A DNA stretch of 64,000 bases from an uncultured Ruminococcus sp. Its GTDB lineage: Bacteria; Bacillota; Clostridia; Oscillospirales; Acutalibacteraceae. This document shows positions 9,794 to 18,168 of the stretch, piece after piece. A program made the position numbers and the translations under genes. The notes under the pieces are model-generated. The model was not told where the DNA came from. It saw only the letters and a program-made list of their open reading frames with translations, and did no database searches. Each line of letters starts with the position of its first letter. Within the stretch, counting starts at the first letter, position 1. The stretch is taken from positions 62,001 to 126,000 of the forward strand of contig CACXIV010000001.1 in NCBI GenBank assembly GCA_902767845.1, given 5' to 3'.

Positions 9794-9942
9794 TTTGGAA
9801 TGGATGATGTGTTTTTGAGAAACGCGAAAAGTCGCGCTCGTCTTATGCGGCGTGTGGGAAAGAAGTGATTGCGTAACTCGGCGCCCTAAAAACGTCACAC
9901 AGTGACGTGTTCTTAACGGGCTGTTCGATTCCATCATCCGAC

Positions 9943-9978
9943 AAAACAAAAAAACGCCCGATGGGCGTTTTTGTTTTG
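9943..9978. terminator. Bidirectional terminator inside the first repeat copy
   Basis: CGCCC (9955-9959) pairs with GGGCG (9963-9967). The stem is extended by flanking A and T runs, so it can end transcription in either direction. It sits between a plus-strand and a minus-strand copy of the tRNA end. Confidence 0.7.
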
Positions 9979-10127
9979 GAGCGGATGATGGGAGTTAGCT
10001 TAACGCGAAAAGTCGCGCTCGTCTTATGCGGCGTGTGGGAAAGAAGCGTTTGCGTAGCTCGGCGCCCTAAAAACGTCACACAGTGACGTTTTCTTAACGG
10101 GCTGTTCGATTCCCATAATCCGCAAAG

Positions 10128-10155
10128 AAAAAAACGCCCCTTTAGGGCGTTTTTT
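10128..10155 (-). terminator. Terminator immediately after tRNA-Gly
   Basis: ACGCCC (10134-10139) pairs with GGGCGT (10145-10150), with A-run and T-run flanks. Read on the minus strand it lies directly after the CCA end of the tRNA and ends in a long T tract. Confidence 0.8.
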
Positions 10156-10228
10156 GGAGCGGATGATGGGAATCGAACCCACACGATCAGCTTGGAAGGC
10201 TGAAGTTCTACCACTAAACTACATCCGC
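10155..10228 (-). tRNA. tRNA-Gly (anticodon UCC)
   Basis: On the minus strand the acceptor stem GCGGATG (from 10228) pairs with CATCCGC, the discriminator is T, and CCA is encoded at 10157-10155. The anticodon stem TCAGC/GCTGA encloses the loop CTTCCAA, so the anticodon is TCC (Gly). The T-arm has GTTCGATTC. The gene is 74 bases including CCA. It has its own consensus promoter (10245-10273) and an adjacent terminator. Copies of its 3' end recur downstream in the tandem repeat. Confidence 0.95.
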
Positions 10229-10244
10229 ATTTGCAACGATGATT

Positions 10245-10273
10245 ATTATATCATTAAATTTAACGATTGTCAA
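10245..10273 (-). promoter_or_regulatory. Consensus sigma-A promoter of tRNA-Gly
   Basis: Read on the minus strand, TTGACA (10273-10268) and TATAAT (10250-10245) are separated by exactly 17 bases, a perfect match to consensus. The tRNA begins 17 bases beyond the -10 box. Confidence 0.88.
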
Positions 10274-10322
10274 GTCCAAAACCTATATTGGTCAATAATT
10301 GCTTTTTAACTTTATTATTATA

Positions 10323-10351
10323 TTGACTTAATCGGAGAATAATGCTAAAAT
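10323..10351 (+). promoter_or_regulatory. Sigma-A promoter with extended -10, membrane protein/Q-rich protein unit
   Basis: TTGACT (10323-10328), a 17-base spacer and TAAAAT (10346-10351) with a TGC extended -10 element. It points at the gene starting at 10416 and is arranged divergently from the tRNA promoter. Confidence 0.75.
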
Positions 10352-10415
10352 TTAAATGGTATAGGGCTGTGCTCTGCCGATATAAAATGAATACAATTTG
10401 GAAGGAGAAATCAAT

Positions 10416-11108
10416 ATGAGGTTTCCAAACGCCGCTGTCGGCGTTAAAAGGCTTTTTACAGCAGAGATTTTGTCGATTTTAAGTGTGCTTGCGCTTATCG
10501 GAAGCGCTGTTGGCGCGGTTTTGTTGTTCGCGACCGATATGGCGCAAAAATCCGGTGAAGTAACCGCCGATTCCGTCGCAGGCGCCGGAAGTGTTTTTGC
10601 GATCGTCACTGTCGTTTGCATAATAATTTTCGCCGTTGTCGGTATTATCTCTTTTGTTATGCACATCATGGGACTTGCCTGTGCCGGCAAGGATAGAAAC
10701 ATGTTCAGGATAGCTCTCGCCGCTATGCTTCTAAAGATTCTTGTTACGGTTACCGAAGCCGCTTTCACGGGAATGAACAACGGCGTCGTCTCGAGCTTGA
10801 TGGAGGTTCTCACCACTATCCTCGACATGATCTCCCTGATCTATGTTATCCAGGGTATCCGCTCGATCGCTGTCGACCTCGGAAACGACTCTGTTGACAG
10901 ATTAGGCGACAACATCTTCAAGGTCATCCTTGTCGCCATCGTTCTTGAGTTCACGGCTAACGTTATCGTCCTTATCTTCGGCGGTCAGACCGTTTCATTG
11001 ATTTCGGCGATCATTTCCCTTATCGCGGCGATCCTTACCTTTGTCCAGTATCTGATGTATCTTGTATACCTCGGAAAAGCAAAGAAAATGCTCGCGAGCT
11101 CATTATAA
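10416..11108 (+). CDS. Uncharacterised polytopic membrane protein
   Basis: This 230-residue, strongly hydrophobic protein has about six predicted membrane helices (about residues 15-42, 55-85, 98-118, 125-148, 168-190 and 197-222). The loops are short, with a few charged residues between helices. There is no recognised family motif, and I assign no function. ATG 10416 is preceded by AAGGAG (10402-10407). It has its own promoter at 10323-10351 and is followed after 25 bases by the Gln/Pro-rich gene, with no terminator between them. The two are likely expressed together, and the low-complexity protein may act at the membrane with this one. Confidence 0.75.
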   Translation: MRFPNAAVGVKRLFTAEILSILSVLALIGSAVGAVLLFATDMAQKSGEVTADSVAGAGSVFAIVTVVCIIIFAVVGIISFVMHIMGLACAGKDRNMFRIALAAMLLKILVTVTEAAFTGMNNGVVSSLMEVLTTILDMISLIYVIQGIRSIAVDLGNDSVDRLGDNIFKVILVAIVLEFTANVIVLIFGGQTVSLISAIISLIAAILTFVQYLMYLVYLGKAKKMLASSL

Positions 11109-11133
11109 GATTATAGTAACAGAGGTGATATAA

Positions 11134-11745
11134 ATGTCAAAAAGCATGAAGGATTCATGGAAAGACACCGGCTCGGATCTCGGTCACGCGTTCAAGGGAC
11201 TCGGAAAGAATATTATCCGTTCGGGCAAAACAGGCGTTGACAAAGCGTGCGGATGGGCGGAGGAGGACGATTATTCCGCTCCCGTACAGCAGCCGTATAA
11301 TCAGCCGCCTCAGCCGCAGCAGTACGGCCAGCAGCCGCAGCAGCCGCAATACGGTCAGCAGCCGCCGCAGTATAACAATCCTCAGTATCACGATCCTCAG
11401 CAGTCGTACGCTCAGGATTATCCGCAGCCTCAGCCCCAGTATAATCAGCCGCAGTACAATCAGCAGCCGCAGTACAGCAAGCCGCCCCAGCCGCAGGTCA
11501 TATATGATCAGCCGCTCCAGCAGCCTAATCCTCAGCAGCAGCCATTTGTACAGCAGCCTGCGTACAGCAAACCGCCTCAGCCGCAGTATCATGCGCCTTT
11601 CCAGGGTCAGCAGCAGAACAATGTGCCGCAGTATCAGCCGCCGAGGCCTGTTCAGCAGTCGCCTCAGCAGCCTTCGCATCAGTATCAGCCGCCCAAGCCG
11701 GCTCAGCCGAACTACAACTACGATCCGAATAACAACAATAAATAA
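11134..11745 (+). CDS. Gln/Pro/Tyr-rich low-complexity protein
   Basis: The protein has 203 residues. The first 45 are ordinary, with a basic-amphipathic stretch (GHAFKGLGKNIIRSGKTGVD). From about residue 50 to the end it is almost entirely Gln, Pro, Tyr and Asn in short repeats such as QPQQ, QYGQQP, QYNQP and KPPQPQ, and it ends in NNNNK. No membrane segment or signal peptide is present. Such composition resembles prion-like or disordered tails, but that is inference. A ribosome site GAGGTG precedes ATG 11134. A strong terminator closes the unit at 11751-11781. The long opposite-strand frames here are artefacts of the repeated codons. Confidence 0.8.
   Translation: MSKSMKDSWKDTGSDLGHAFKGLGKNIIRSGKTGVDKACGWAEEDDYSAPVQQPYNQPPQPQQYGQQPQQPQYGQQPPQYNNPQYHDPQQSYAQDYPQPQPQYNQPQYNQQPQYSKPPQPQVIYDQPLQQPNPQQQPFVQQPAYSKPPQPQYHAPFQGQQQNNVPQYQPPRPVQQSPQQPSHQYQPPKPAQPNYNYDPNNNNK
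11291..11690 (+). repeat. CAG/CCG-rich low-complexity coding repeat
   Basis: The sequence is dominated by imperfect repeats of CAG, CCG, CAGCAG and TAT/TAC codons that encode the Gln/Pro/Tyr tail of the gene starting at 11134. Tandem codon repeats like this can change length by slippage. Confidence 0.7.
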
Positions 11746-11750
11746 AAATC

Positions 11751-11791
11751 ACGCCTCTCCCGGAAAAACCGGGGGAGGCGTTTGCGTTTTT
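11751..11791. terminator. Bidirectional terminator between convergent genes
   Basis: A 13-bp stem pairs ACGCCTCTCCCGG (11751-11763) with CCGGGGGAGGCGT (11769-11781), with one T-G wobble and an AAAAA loop. T-rich sequence follows on the plus strand and also on the minus strand. It serves the gene starting at 11134 and probably the minus-strand gene ending at 11824. Confidence 0.85.
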
Positions 11792-11823
11792 ACAGAGCGG
11801 CCTCAGCCGAGCGCCGCGTTTGT

Positions 11824-13107
11824 TTATTCTTCTTCCGGGTCGTCGGGGATATCCAGCTTTTTGACCACCACGCGCATGATACGCTGATTCTCGACCTCCA
11901 TGACGGTGAACCTGAATCCGCCGTACTCAATGCTTTCGCGCTTGCGCGGGATATCGCCCGCGTTTTCAAGTATCAGTCCGCCTACCGTCACCGAGTCGCT
12001 CTCAATAGCGTCCTCGTCAAGGTCGAACAGCGCGAGCATGTCCTCGATCTCGATATCTCCGTTTACCAAAAACTCGTCCTTGCCGATCTTGTAGTATGTA
12101 TGCTCGATCTCCTCGTCCTCGTCCCAGATATCGCCGACGATTTCCTCGAGCAGATCCTCCATCGTAACAATACCGAGCGTTCCGCCGTACTCGTCGGTGA
12201 CTATCGCCATGTGATCCCTTGTTTTCTTGAACGAGTTAAGTATCTTTGACAGCTGCTGGCTTTTGAAAACAAAGAACGGAGGCTGTATTATCTTTTTAAG
12301 CTCGGGCGCCTTGCCGTCCGCGAGCGATTCAAGGTAATCCCTCGTGTGAAGTATACCAACGATATTGTCGGTAGTGTTCTCATATACCGGGATCCGCGAG
12401 TAACGGTTCTCAATGATTATGTCCTTAATCTTTTCCTGGCTGTCCTCTATATTTATGAACACGACGTCGACCCTCGGAGTAAGTATCTCCTCGGCGGTCT
12501 TTTCGTCAAAGTCGAGTGCTGAGCGCACCATTTCGCTCTCGCTCTCCTCAAGCACGCCTTCCTCCTCAATGCTCTCGACAATGTATTTCAGCTCGTTTTC
12601 GGTTACGCTCGGAGCGTCGTCCTTGCTTCCGGCGATCTTCAGCGCAAGGCTCTTGAGCTTTAAGAACACGAACACAAGCGGAGTGAGAAATATTGTGAGC
12701 GCCTTTAAAAAGCCGGCTGTTTTCAGCGCGTAATTGTCGCAGTGCTCCTTGGCGAGACACTTCGGGATGACCTCGCCGAAGGTCAGAACGGTCAGGGTAG
12801 TGAGTCCCGTAGCAATCGCGGGGCCGACATCTCCCCAGATCCGGTAGCACAATACCGTAGCGATCGACGAGCAGCCGAGATTAACTATATTGTTGCAAAT
12901 CAGTATCGCGGTCAGCGCGTTGTCGAAATGCTCTATTATATAAAGCGCTTTTTTTGCTTTTTTACTGCCGTTTTCTACCGACTGCTGCACCCTTATTTTA
13001 TTAACAAAGGAAAACGCGGTCTCCGTAGCGGAGAAAAACGCCGAAAGAATCACAAGCAAAACAATAGAAATGCCCATAAAAACTTCGGATTGTATTTCGG
13101 GATTCAA
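11824..13107 (-). CDS. CNNM-CBS-CorC/HlyC family membrane protein (hemolysin-like)
   Basis: This 427-residue protein has the CNNM transmembrane domain (about residues 10-190, including FGEVIPK), paired CBS domains (about 205-325, with RIPVYE and [13 protein letters not shown]) and a C-terminal CorC_HlyC domain (about 345-420). The family is linked to Mg/Co efflux and is often annotated as hemolysin-like; the transported ion is not shown here. The start chosen is TTG 13107, because GGAGTGAT lies upstream on the minus strand at a workable distance. A TTG at 13137 and an ATG at 13077 are alternatives. The gene is monocistronic and convergent with the Gln/Pro-rich gene. Confidence 0.88.
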   Translation of the reverse strand: MNPEIQSEVFMGISIVLLVILSAFFSATETAFSFVNKIRVQQSVENGSKKAKKALYIIEHFDNALTAILICNNIVNLGCSSIATVLCYRIWGDVGPAIATGLTTLTVLTFGEVIPKCLAKEHCDNYALKTAGFLKALTIFLTPLVFVFLKLKSLALKIAGSKDDAPSVTENELKYIVESIEEEGVLEESESEMVRSALDFDEKTAEEILTPRVDVVFINIEDSQEKIKDIIIENRYSRIPVYENTTDNIVGILHTRDYLESLADGKAPELKKIIQPPFFVFKSQQLSKILNSFKKTRDHMAIVTDEYGGTLGIVTMEDLLEEIVGDIWDEDEEIEHTYYKIGKDEFLVNGDIEIEDMLALFDLDEDAIESDSVTVGGLILENAGDIPRKRESIEYGGFRFTVMEVENQRIMRVVVKKLDIPDDPEEE

Positions 13108-13198
13108 GTATATATCACTCCAAATATAAATATCCAAACTTAATCTTACTATAATTCCGTAAAATAATTATTATTTATAAGAAATATAATAGAAAAAC

Positions 13199-13227
13199 TT
13201 GAAAAATATAGCGTTAAATGCTATAAT
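13199..13227 (+). promoter_or_regulatory. Sigma-A promoter of tepA, extended -10
   Basis: TTGAAA (13199-13204), a 17-base spacer and TATAAT (13222-13227) preceded by TGC. A leader of about 110 bases follows before tepA. Confidence 0.8.
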
Positions 13228-13244
13228 CATAATCGGAGATTTAG

Positions 13245-13277
13245 TGTTCATAGCTTCGGTATACGCCGAAGGGAACA
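13245..13277 (+). promoter_or_regulatory. Leader hairpin upstream of tepA
   Basis: TGTTC (13245-13249) pairs with GAACA (13273-13277), and CTTCGG (13254-13259) pairs with CCGAAG (13266-13271). This gives a two-part stem in the 5' leader, with no T tract, so it is not a terminator. Confidence 0.4.
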
Positions 13278-13341
13278 CAACATATACTGTTTATGAATGT
13301 CGGCGCGGCTTTCGGGGATAATAAGTCCCGGAGGTGTGCGT

Positions 13342-14115
13342 ATGTCGCAAAAAATCAATACCGTAAAATCGCGCGTCCGTCCGCGCAGGGCGAGCGCGTT
13401 TGTAAAAAATCCGTGTGAGGACGACCCAAAGGATGAGCCGCAGGAGCAGGAAGGTCTGAAGCGCGAGCAGGAGCTTACGAGCGAATCCGGCTCGATCTTG
13501 ACCTGCCACAACGATAAGATCATCCACTGCCTGACGATAATAGGGCAGATCGAGGGGCACTATATCCTTTCTCCGCAGAACAAAACCACAAAATACGAGC
13601 ATATCATCCCTTTGCTGATGTCGGTTGAGGAGGACGACCGTATCGACGGTCTGCTTATCCTTCTAAACACTGTAGGAGGGGACGTAGAGGCTGGACTGGC
13701 TATCGCCGAGGTGATTTCCGGCATGAAAAAGCCGTCGGTGTCCATCGTGCTGGGCGGAGGCCATTCTATCGGTATCCCGCTCGCGGTCGCGGCGAAAAAG
13801 AGCTTTATCGCAAAAAGCGCGTCCATGACGGTCCATCCCGTGCGCACCACTGGGCTGACTCTCGGAGTACCACAGACGTTTGAGTATTTCAGGCGTATGC
13901 AGGACAGGATAACCACCTTTGTGGTCGAAAATTCCTCTGTCAGCAAGGAACGCTACAGCGAGCTTGTGCTCAATACGGGCGAGCTTGTCACCGACGTCGG
14001 CACTATTCTTGAGGGAGAGGACGCCGTCGCCGAGGGGCTTATCGACGAGGTCGGCACGGTATCGGACGCGGTAGAGGCGCTTTACGGTATGATAAAGGAT
14101 AAAAACGCAAAATGA
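13342..14115 (+). CDS. tepA: ClpP-like serine protease, TepA family
   Basis: This 257-residue protein has a disordered, charged N-terminus (about residues 1-48), then a ClpP/crotonase fold. The segment VLGGGHSIGIPLAVAA holds the likely nucleophile Ser142 and SMTVHPVR the likely catalytic His165. The GVPQTFEYFRRMQDR stretch is typical of Bacillus TepA (translocation-enhancing protein). The exact substrate is unknown. ATG 13342 is preceded by GGAGGTG; the in-frame ATG at 13297 lacks a ribosome site. In Bacillus tepA lies beside spoIIIE. Here uppP is placed between tepA and the ftsK/spoIIIE gene. Confidence 0.88.
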   Translation: MSQKINTVKSRVRPRRASAFVKNPCEDDPKDEPQEQEGLKREQELTSESGSILTCHNDKIIHCLTIIGQIEGHYILSPQNKTTKYEHIIPLLMSVEEDDRIDGLLILLNTVGGDVEAGLAIAEVISGMKKPSVSIVLGGGHSIGIPLAVAAKKSFIAKSASMTVHPVRTTGLTLGVPQTFEYFRRMQDRITTFVVENSSVSKERYSELVLNTGELVTDVGTILEGEDAVAEGLIDEVGTVSDAVEALYGMIKDKNAK

Positions 14116-14116
14116 T

Positions 14117-14200
14117 CCTGCGGCGAAAGCCACAGGAATACATAAATCAACCGGATAACGCTCAATCCCCGATCGGGCGATGTTATCACGCTTAAAAAAA
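14117..14200 (+). promoter_or_regulatory. Structured leader between tepA and uppP
   Basis: The segment CCTGCGGCGAAAGCCACAGG (14117-14136) folds into a stem with a GAAA tetraloop and one C-A mismatch. A second imperfect stem pairs GATAAC with GTTATC around a CCC-GATC-GGG core (about 14153-14190). No T tract follows directly. It may be a processing or regulatory structure; no known riboswitch class was recognised. Confidence 0.35.
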
Positions 14201-14226
14201 GCACAGCATTGGAAGGAGTACATAAT

Positions 14227-15198
14227 ATGACAGTTGTAGACGCGATAATCCAGGGAGTGGTTCAGGGTTTGACCGAGTTTTTGCCGGTTTCGAGCAGCGG
14301 ACATCTCGCTATCACCCAGCATATTCTCGGCGTTGATCTTGAGGAAAACCTGTTTTTCAACGTAATGCTTCACATCGGCACCCTCGTTGCGGTAGTGGTC
14401 TTTTACCACAAGCTCATTTGGAGCCTGATCAAGGAATTTTTCCGCATGATAAGGGATATTTTCACCGGCAGATTCAGATGGTCGCAGATGAATTACGAGC
14501 GCAACATGATAATAATGATAATCATTGGACTGTTGCCGCTCGCGCTTTTGTTCATCCCGATCCCCGGAACGGATATTAAGATAAAGGATCTCGCCGATAT
14601 TTTTTCCTCGAGCCCGATACTGATAGTGACGGCTGTTTCGCTGCTCGTCACGAGCGTCCTGCTTCTTATCGGCATAATCTGCAACAGAAGGAACTCGCAA
14701 AGGACGTATAAGCATTTTGCCGGCGGCGCTCAGGAAAAGGGAAGAGAAAGCTACACCGTGCTCGACGCGTTGCTGGTCGGACTTATGCAGTGCGCCGCGG
14801 CGCTTTTCCCGGGACTTTCGCGCTCGGGTTCTACGCTTGCCGTAGGAGAGATGCGCGGGATCAACAAGCAAAAGGCGCTTGATTACACCTTTGTGCTCGG
14901 CGTACCGTCGATCATAGCGGCGGCTGCGCTCGAAGGCGTTGACGTTATCAAAAACAAGGACGCCATTGATATTGACCTTCTTCCGCTGATAGTCGGAGTC
15001 GCGGTATCGGCTGTTGTAGGCTACCTCGCGATCTGGATCTTCAAGTGGTTCTTAAAGACCGATATGATGATGATATTTGTGGTTTACACCGCCGTCGTCG
15101 GAATCGCCCTGCTTGTGATTTCCGTTATCGAGATGCGCACAGGGGTCAACTTCTTCACCGGAGGCAGGCTCTCGGCTACGCTGTTCAGCCTAAGCTGA
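14227..15198 (+). CDS. uppP: Undecaprenyl-diphosphatase UppP (BacA)
   Basis: UppP dephosphorylates undecaprenyl diphosphate at the membrane, recycling the carrier for peptidoglycan precursors, and gives bacitracin resistance when abundant. The family signatures are present: GLTEFLPVSSSGHL at about residues 15-28 and FPGLSRSGST at about 197. There are about eight membrane segments. At 323 residues it is longer than the usual 265-280, the extra length lying in the central loop (about residues 155-180). ATG 14227 has GGAAGGAG upstream; the in-frame TTG/ATG candidates before it overlap that site. It lies between tepA and ftsK in the same direction. Confidence 0.93.
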   Translation: MTVVDAIIQGVVQGLTEFLPVSSSGHLAITQHILGVDLEENLFFNVMLHIGTLVAVVVFYHKLIWSLIKEFFRMIRDIFTGRFRWSQMNYERNMIIMIIIGLLPLALLFIPIPGTDIKIKDLADIFSSSPILIVTAVSLLVTSVLLLIGIICNRRNSQRTYKHFAGGAQEKGRESYTVLDALLVGLMQCAAALFPGLSRSGSTLAVGEMRGINKQKALDYTFVLGVPSIIAAAALEGVDVIKNKDAIDIDLLPLIVGVAVSAVVGYLAIWIFKWFLKTDMMMIFVVYTAVVGIALLVISVIEMRTGVNFFTGGRLSATLFSLS

Positions 15199-15310
15199 GG
15201 ATTTTGATACGGATGTCGGTTTACTGACATTCTGACAAAAAACAATACGGCGCCGCTGATCGTTCGGCGCCGCCTAAAGGATATATGAAAAGAAATCGGA
15301 AGTGATTTTA

Positions 15311-18070
15311 TTGTCAGCAAAAAAGCAGACAAAAAGAAAAAAACAAAGCGCGAAAAAGCGTTCTGCGTCATCGCGCGCCAAGCCCGAGCCGAGGCGTGGA
15401 CTTAGCCCGCGGATAAAATCAATCTTATACATAGCGCTCGCGATCCTCTTCCTTGTGCTGATCTTTGTGCCGGGAAGCAATTTCTGGACGCTGATCCGCT
15501 CGTTTTTCTTCGGAGTTTTCGGACTGGGCATGCTGCTCGTGCCGCCGTTTTTCGTGTACATGTGCGTTATCAACGAAAAGGAAAAGCAGGTGGCGCACGT
15601 CGGCGCAAAGGTCGCGCTTAGCGTGCTTATCCTGCTGCTTTCGGGAGCGTTTGTGTTCGCGATTGGCTGGGGGAAATACTCGCAGTACAATTACTTTGCC
15701 GCTCTCGGCAACCTGTATCTCGACTGCTTCGGCTCAACCGGATATATACCGCTCTCCTGCGGACTGTTAGGCGGAGTGCTGGGCTATCCTATCGCCGCGC
15801 TCTGCGGTCAGCCCGTGGCTATCATCCTTACGGTGCTGCTCCTCGCCGTCATTATATTCATAATTGCCAACCTCTCTGTCAAGGATGTGGCAAAGGCGGC
15901 AGGCAGGACTGCCGAAAGAGTGCGCAGGGCTAACGAGGAGATCGCTCAGCGCAGAAGAGAACGGATGGAGGAGAGGCGCAGAAGGGATTACGGCGACGGC
16001 TATAACCAACGCAGGCGCAAAAAGCGCGTCAGAACCGCGCAGGATGAAGGCGTAGAGGATATTGATATCCCGATCTATTCAAACGGACAAAAGGTTTCCT
16101 CAAACGATATCGACATTCCGCTTGACGCGCCCAAAAAGCGCGGCCGCAAAAAGGATGTTGCCGCTCCGCAGAACAGCCTCGATATCGACTACACCGAGCG
16201 AGACGAGCAGAACGCCGCCGATCTTGACGATTCGCAGGATCTTATCAATATCATCAAGCGCGCCAGCAAGCCGCTCGGCGAGGACGGCGACACTACCGTT
16301 GAGGATATCGCGGAGGATATCTCTGCTCAGAAGCGTTCCAACCGTCTTTCAAAGGGCGCCAAGCAGGCTGATCCCGAGACCGTGCCGGTAGAGATACCAA
16401 AGCGCGAAAAGTCCGCGGACAAGCAGCCCGGTGAGTTTGACAACATCGGCTACAAGCCCGATAATTCCGTAAAAGAAATAACATCCGAAAAGGTTTACCA
16501 TTATCCGCCTGTTCAGCTTTTAAGGCCGAACAATAACAACAATGACAAATCAGCCATGGAGGAGCTCCAGCACAACTCAAAGAAGCTGATAGAAACGCTA
16601 AACAGCTTCGGTGTCAACGCGACTATTACAAACATCTGCCGCGGCCCCTCCGTTACCAGATACGAGCTGCAGCCGGCTCCCGGCGTAAAGATCAGCAAGA
16701 TCACCAACCTGTCCGACGATATCGCCCTCAACCTCGCCGCCAACGGCGTGCGTATCGAGGCGCCGATCCCCGGAAAGGCGGCGGTCGGTATTGAGGTTCC
16801 GAACAAGGTAGTCAGCATGGTGTCCATGCGCGAGCTGATCGATTCCGATAAGTTCCGCGGCTCAAAAAGCAAGCTTACCGCAGTGCTTGGCAGGGATATC
16901 TCGGGTGAGATAGTCGTCACCGATATCGCAAAAATGCCCCACCTGCTCATCGCCGGTACTACAGGATCCGGTAAATCGGTCTGCGTTAACTCCATTCTCA
17001 TCAGTATTCTCTACAAGGCTTCGCCGGATGAAGTTAAAATGCTGCTGATCGACCCCAAAATGGTAGAGTTTTCCAAATACAAGGGGATACCGCACCTGCT
17101 TATCCCGATCGTGTCCGACGCTAAAAAGGCGGCTGCCGCGCTGGGCTGGGCGGTCAACGAAATGCTCCAGAGGTACAAGATATTCTCTGAGTTCGACTGC
17201 AAGGATATAGACTCTTATAATTCGCTTATAGAAAAAAATATTGATTACATATCAAAGAATCCTCCCGTTCCCAACGAGGAGGGTGAGCTGATCCAGCCGG
17301 TAATGGAGGTCAACGGACTTCCCGTCGCCAAGGAGAAAATGAGCCGCGTGGTCATAGCTATCGACGAGCTCGCCGACCTGATGATGGCGGCTCCGAGCGA
17401 GGTAGAGGACAGCATCTGCCGACTCGCTCAAATGGCGCGCGCCGCCGGTATGCACCTCATACTTGCCACTCAGCGACCCACGGTCAACGTAATCACCGGT
17501 CTGATCAAGGCAAACGTCCCGAGCCGTATCGCGCTAAAGGTAAGCTCAAATATGGACAGCCGAACAATCCTTGACACCGGCGGCGGCGAAAAGCTGATCG
17601 GCAGGGGAGACATGCTCTTCTCGCCCGTAGGCTCGCCCAAGCCGATGCGAGTTCAGGGCTGCTACGCTTCGGAGGAAGAGATCGAGAGCGTTACCGGCTT
17701 TATCAAAAAGAGCTTCAAGGCAGAGTATAACGCCGAGATAGAGGAGAGCATAAAGTGTATCGAGGTAGAGGAGATAGCCGCCGGAAAGAAATCCGCTTCA
17801 AACGACGACAGCGACGACGGACTCGAATACGATTCAAAGATCGACGAAGCCATCCAGTGCGTTGTCGATGCGGGACAGGCTTCTACCTCGCTCGTACAGC
17901 GCAGACTAAAGGTCGGCTACGCCCGCGCGGGCAGGATAATAGACGAGATGGAGCAGCTCGGCGTCGTTGGACCTCACCAGGGATCAAAGCCCAGAGATGT
18001 TCTCATGACGTACAGCGAATGGCTCGAACGCCGCAACGTGCTGCAAAACCGCGGCGCGGAGGACGAGTGA
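15311..18070 (+). CDS. ftsK: DNA translocase FtsK/SpoIIIE
   Basis: This is a septal DNA pump that moves chromosome ends during division or into the forespore. The 919 residues have a basic N-terminus, four membrane helices (about 35-195) and a long charged linker (about 200-400). The motor domain has Walker A GTTGSGKS at about 549, the [10 protein letters not shown] segment, DELADLMM at about 685 and an ATQRP motif. A C-terminal winged-helix gamma domain (about 845-915) has the [15 protein letters not shown] recognition segment. TTG 15311 is chosen because GGAAGTGA precedes it at a good distance; GTG 15302 lies inside that site. Adjacent tepA is consistent with the SpoIIIE locus of Bacillus. 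Confidence 0.95.
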   Translation: MSAKKQTKRKKQSAKKRSASSRAKPEPRRGLSPRIKSILYIALAILFLVLIFVPGSNFWTLIRSFFFGVFGLGMLLVPPFFVYMCVINEKEKQVAHVGAKVALSVLILLLSGAFVFAIGWGKYSQYNYFAALGNLYLDCFGSTGYIPLSCGLLGGVLGYPIAALCGQPVAIILTVLLLAVIIFIIANLSVKDVAKAAGRTAERVRRANEEIAQRRRERMEERRRRDYGDGYNQRRRKKRVRTAQDEGVEDIDIPIYSNGQKVSSNDIDIPLDAPKKRGRKKDVAAPQNSLDIDYTERDEQNAADLDDSQDLINIIKRASKPLGEDGDTTVEDIAEDISAQKRSNRLSKGAKQADPETVPVEIPKREKSADKQPGEFDNIGYKPDNSVKEITSEKVYHYPPVQLLRPNNNNNDKSAMEELQHNSKKLIETLNSFGVNATITNICRGPSVTRYELQPAPGVKISKITNLSDDIALNLAANGVRIEAPIPGKAAVGIEVPNKVVSMVSMRELIDSDKFRGSKSKLTAVLGRDISGEIVVTDIAKMPHLLIAGTTGSGKSVCVNSILISILYKASPDEVKMLLIDPKMVEFSKYKGIPHLLIPIVSDAKKAAAALGWAVNEMLQRYKIFSEFDCKDIDSYNSLIEKNIDYISKNPPVPNEEGELIQPVMEVNGLPVAKEKMSRVVIAIDELADLMMAAPSEVEDSICRLAQMARAAGMHLILATQRPTVNVITGLIKANVPSRIALKVSSNMDSRTILDTGGGEKLIGRGDMLFSPVGSPKPMRVQGCYASEEEIESVTGFIKKSFKAEYNAEIEESIKCIEVEEIAAGKKSASNDDSDDGLEYDSKIDEAIQCVVDAGQASTSLVQRRLKVGYARAGRIIDEMEQLGVVGPHQGSKPRDVLMTYSEWLERRNVLQNRGAEDE

Positions 18071-18087
18071 TAAATAATCAACTATTG

Positions 18088-18120
18088 GGGCGGACCCGTG
18101 CGTCCGCCCGATTGTTTATT
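18088..18120 (+). terminator. Terminator after ftsK
   Basis: A perfect 8-bp stem GGGCGGAC/GTCCGCCC (18088-18095 and 18102-18109) with a six-base loop is followed by a T-rich stretch. Confidence 0.82.
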
Positions 18121-18150
18121 TGACAGGAAATCACGATAAACATTTATCAT
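18120..18150 (+). promoter_or_regulatory. Possible promoter of the YgiQ-type gene
   Basis: A consensus TTGACA (18120-18125) is followed 19 bases later by TATCAT (18145-18150). The long spacer makes this moderate. Confidence 0.4.
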
Positions 18151-18168
18151 AAAGATCGGGGGATCGAT

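Larger units (their letters stand above)
9797..10155. repeat. Tandem ~181-bp repeat made of tRNA-Gly end copies, a palindrome and a terminator
   Basis: Two copies lie at about 9797-9977 and 9978-10155, offset by 181 bases, and a third partial start is the tRNA-Gly 3' end itself at 10156. Each copy begins with a sequence like the minus-strand tRNA 3' end (GGAGCGGATGATG and relatives at 9797, 9978 and 10156). It continues with a shared block from ACGCGAAAAGTCGCGCTCG (9822 and 10003) and a 7-bp palindrome ACGTCAC/GTGACGT (9892-9908 and 10073-10089). Next is a plus-strand T-arm-like copy GTTCGATTCCC...ATCCG (9923 and 10104), and last a GC stem flanked by A and T runs. The region between the lipoprotein gene and the tRNA holds nothing else; the frame 9843-10214 on the minus strand is an artefact of the repeat. 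Confidence 0.85.

Noticed and set aside
9843..10214. A 123-residue minus-strand frame across the tRNA repeat
   Set aside because: It is read through the tRNA-Gly gene and its tandem repeat, has no ribosome site, and its sequence is the kind seen when tRNA repeats are translated.
11155..11679. Arg/Leu-rich minus-strand frame opposite the Gln/Pro-rich gene
   Set aside because: It is the mirror of repeated CAG and CCG codons and has an extreme composition and no start signal.
11237..11887. Ser/Arg-rich plus-strand frame over the Gln/Pro-rich gene
   Set aside because: It is a frame-shifted reading of the codon repeats and runs across the terminator at 11751.
13663..14871. 402-residue minus-strand frame over tepA and uppP
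   Set aside because: It is a shadow of two well-supported plus-strand genes with conserved motifs.
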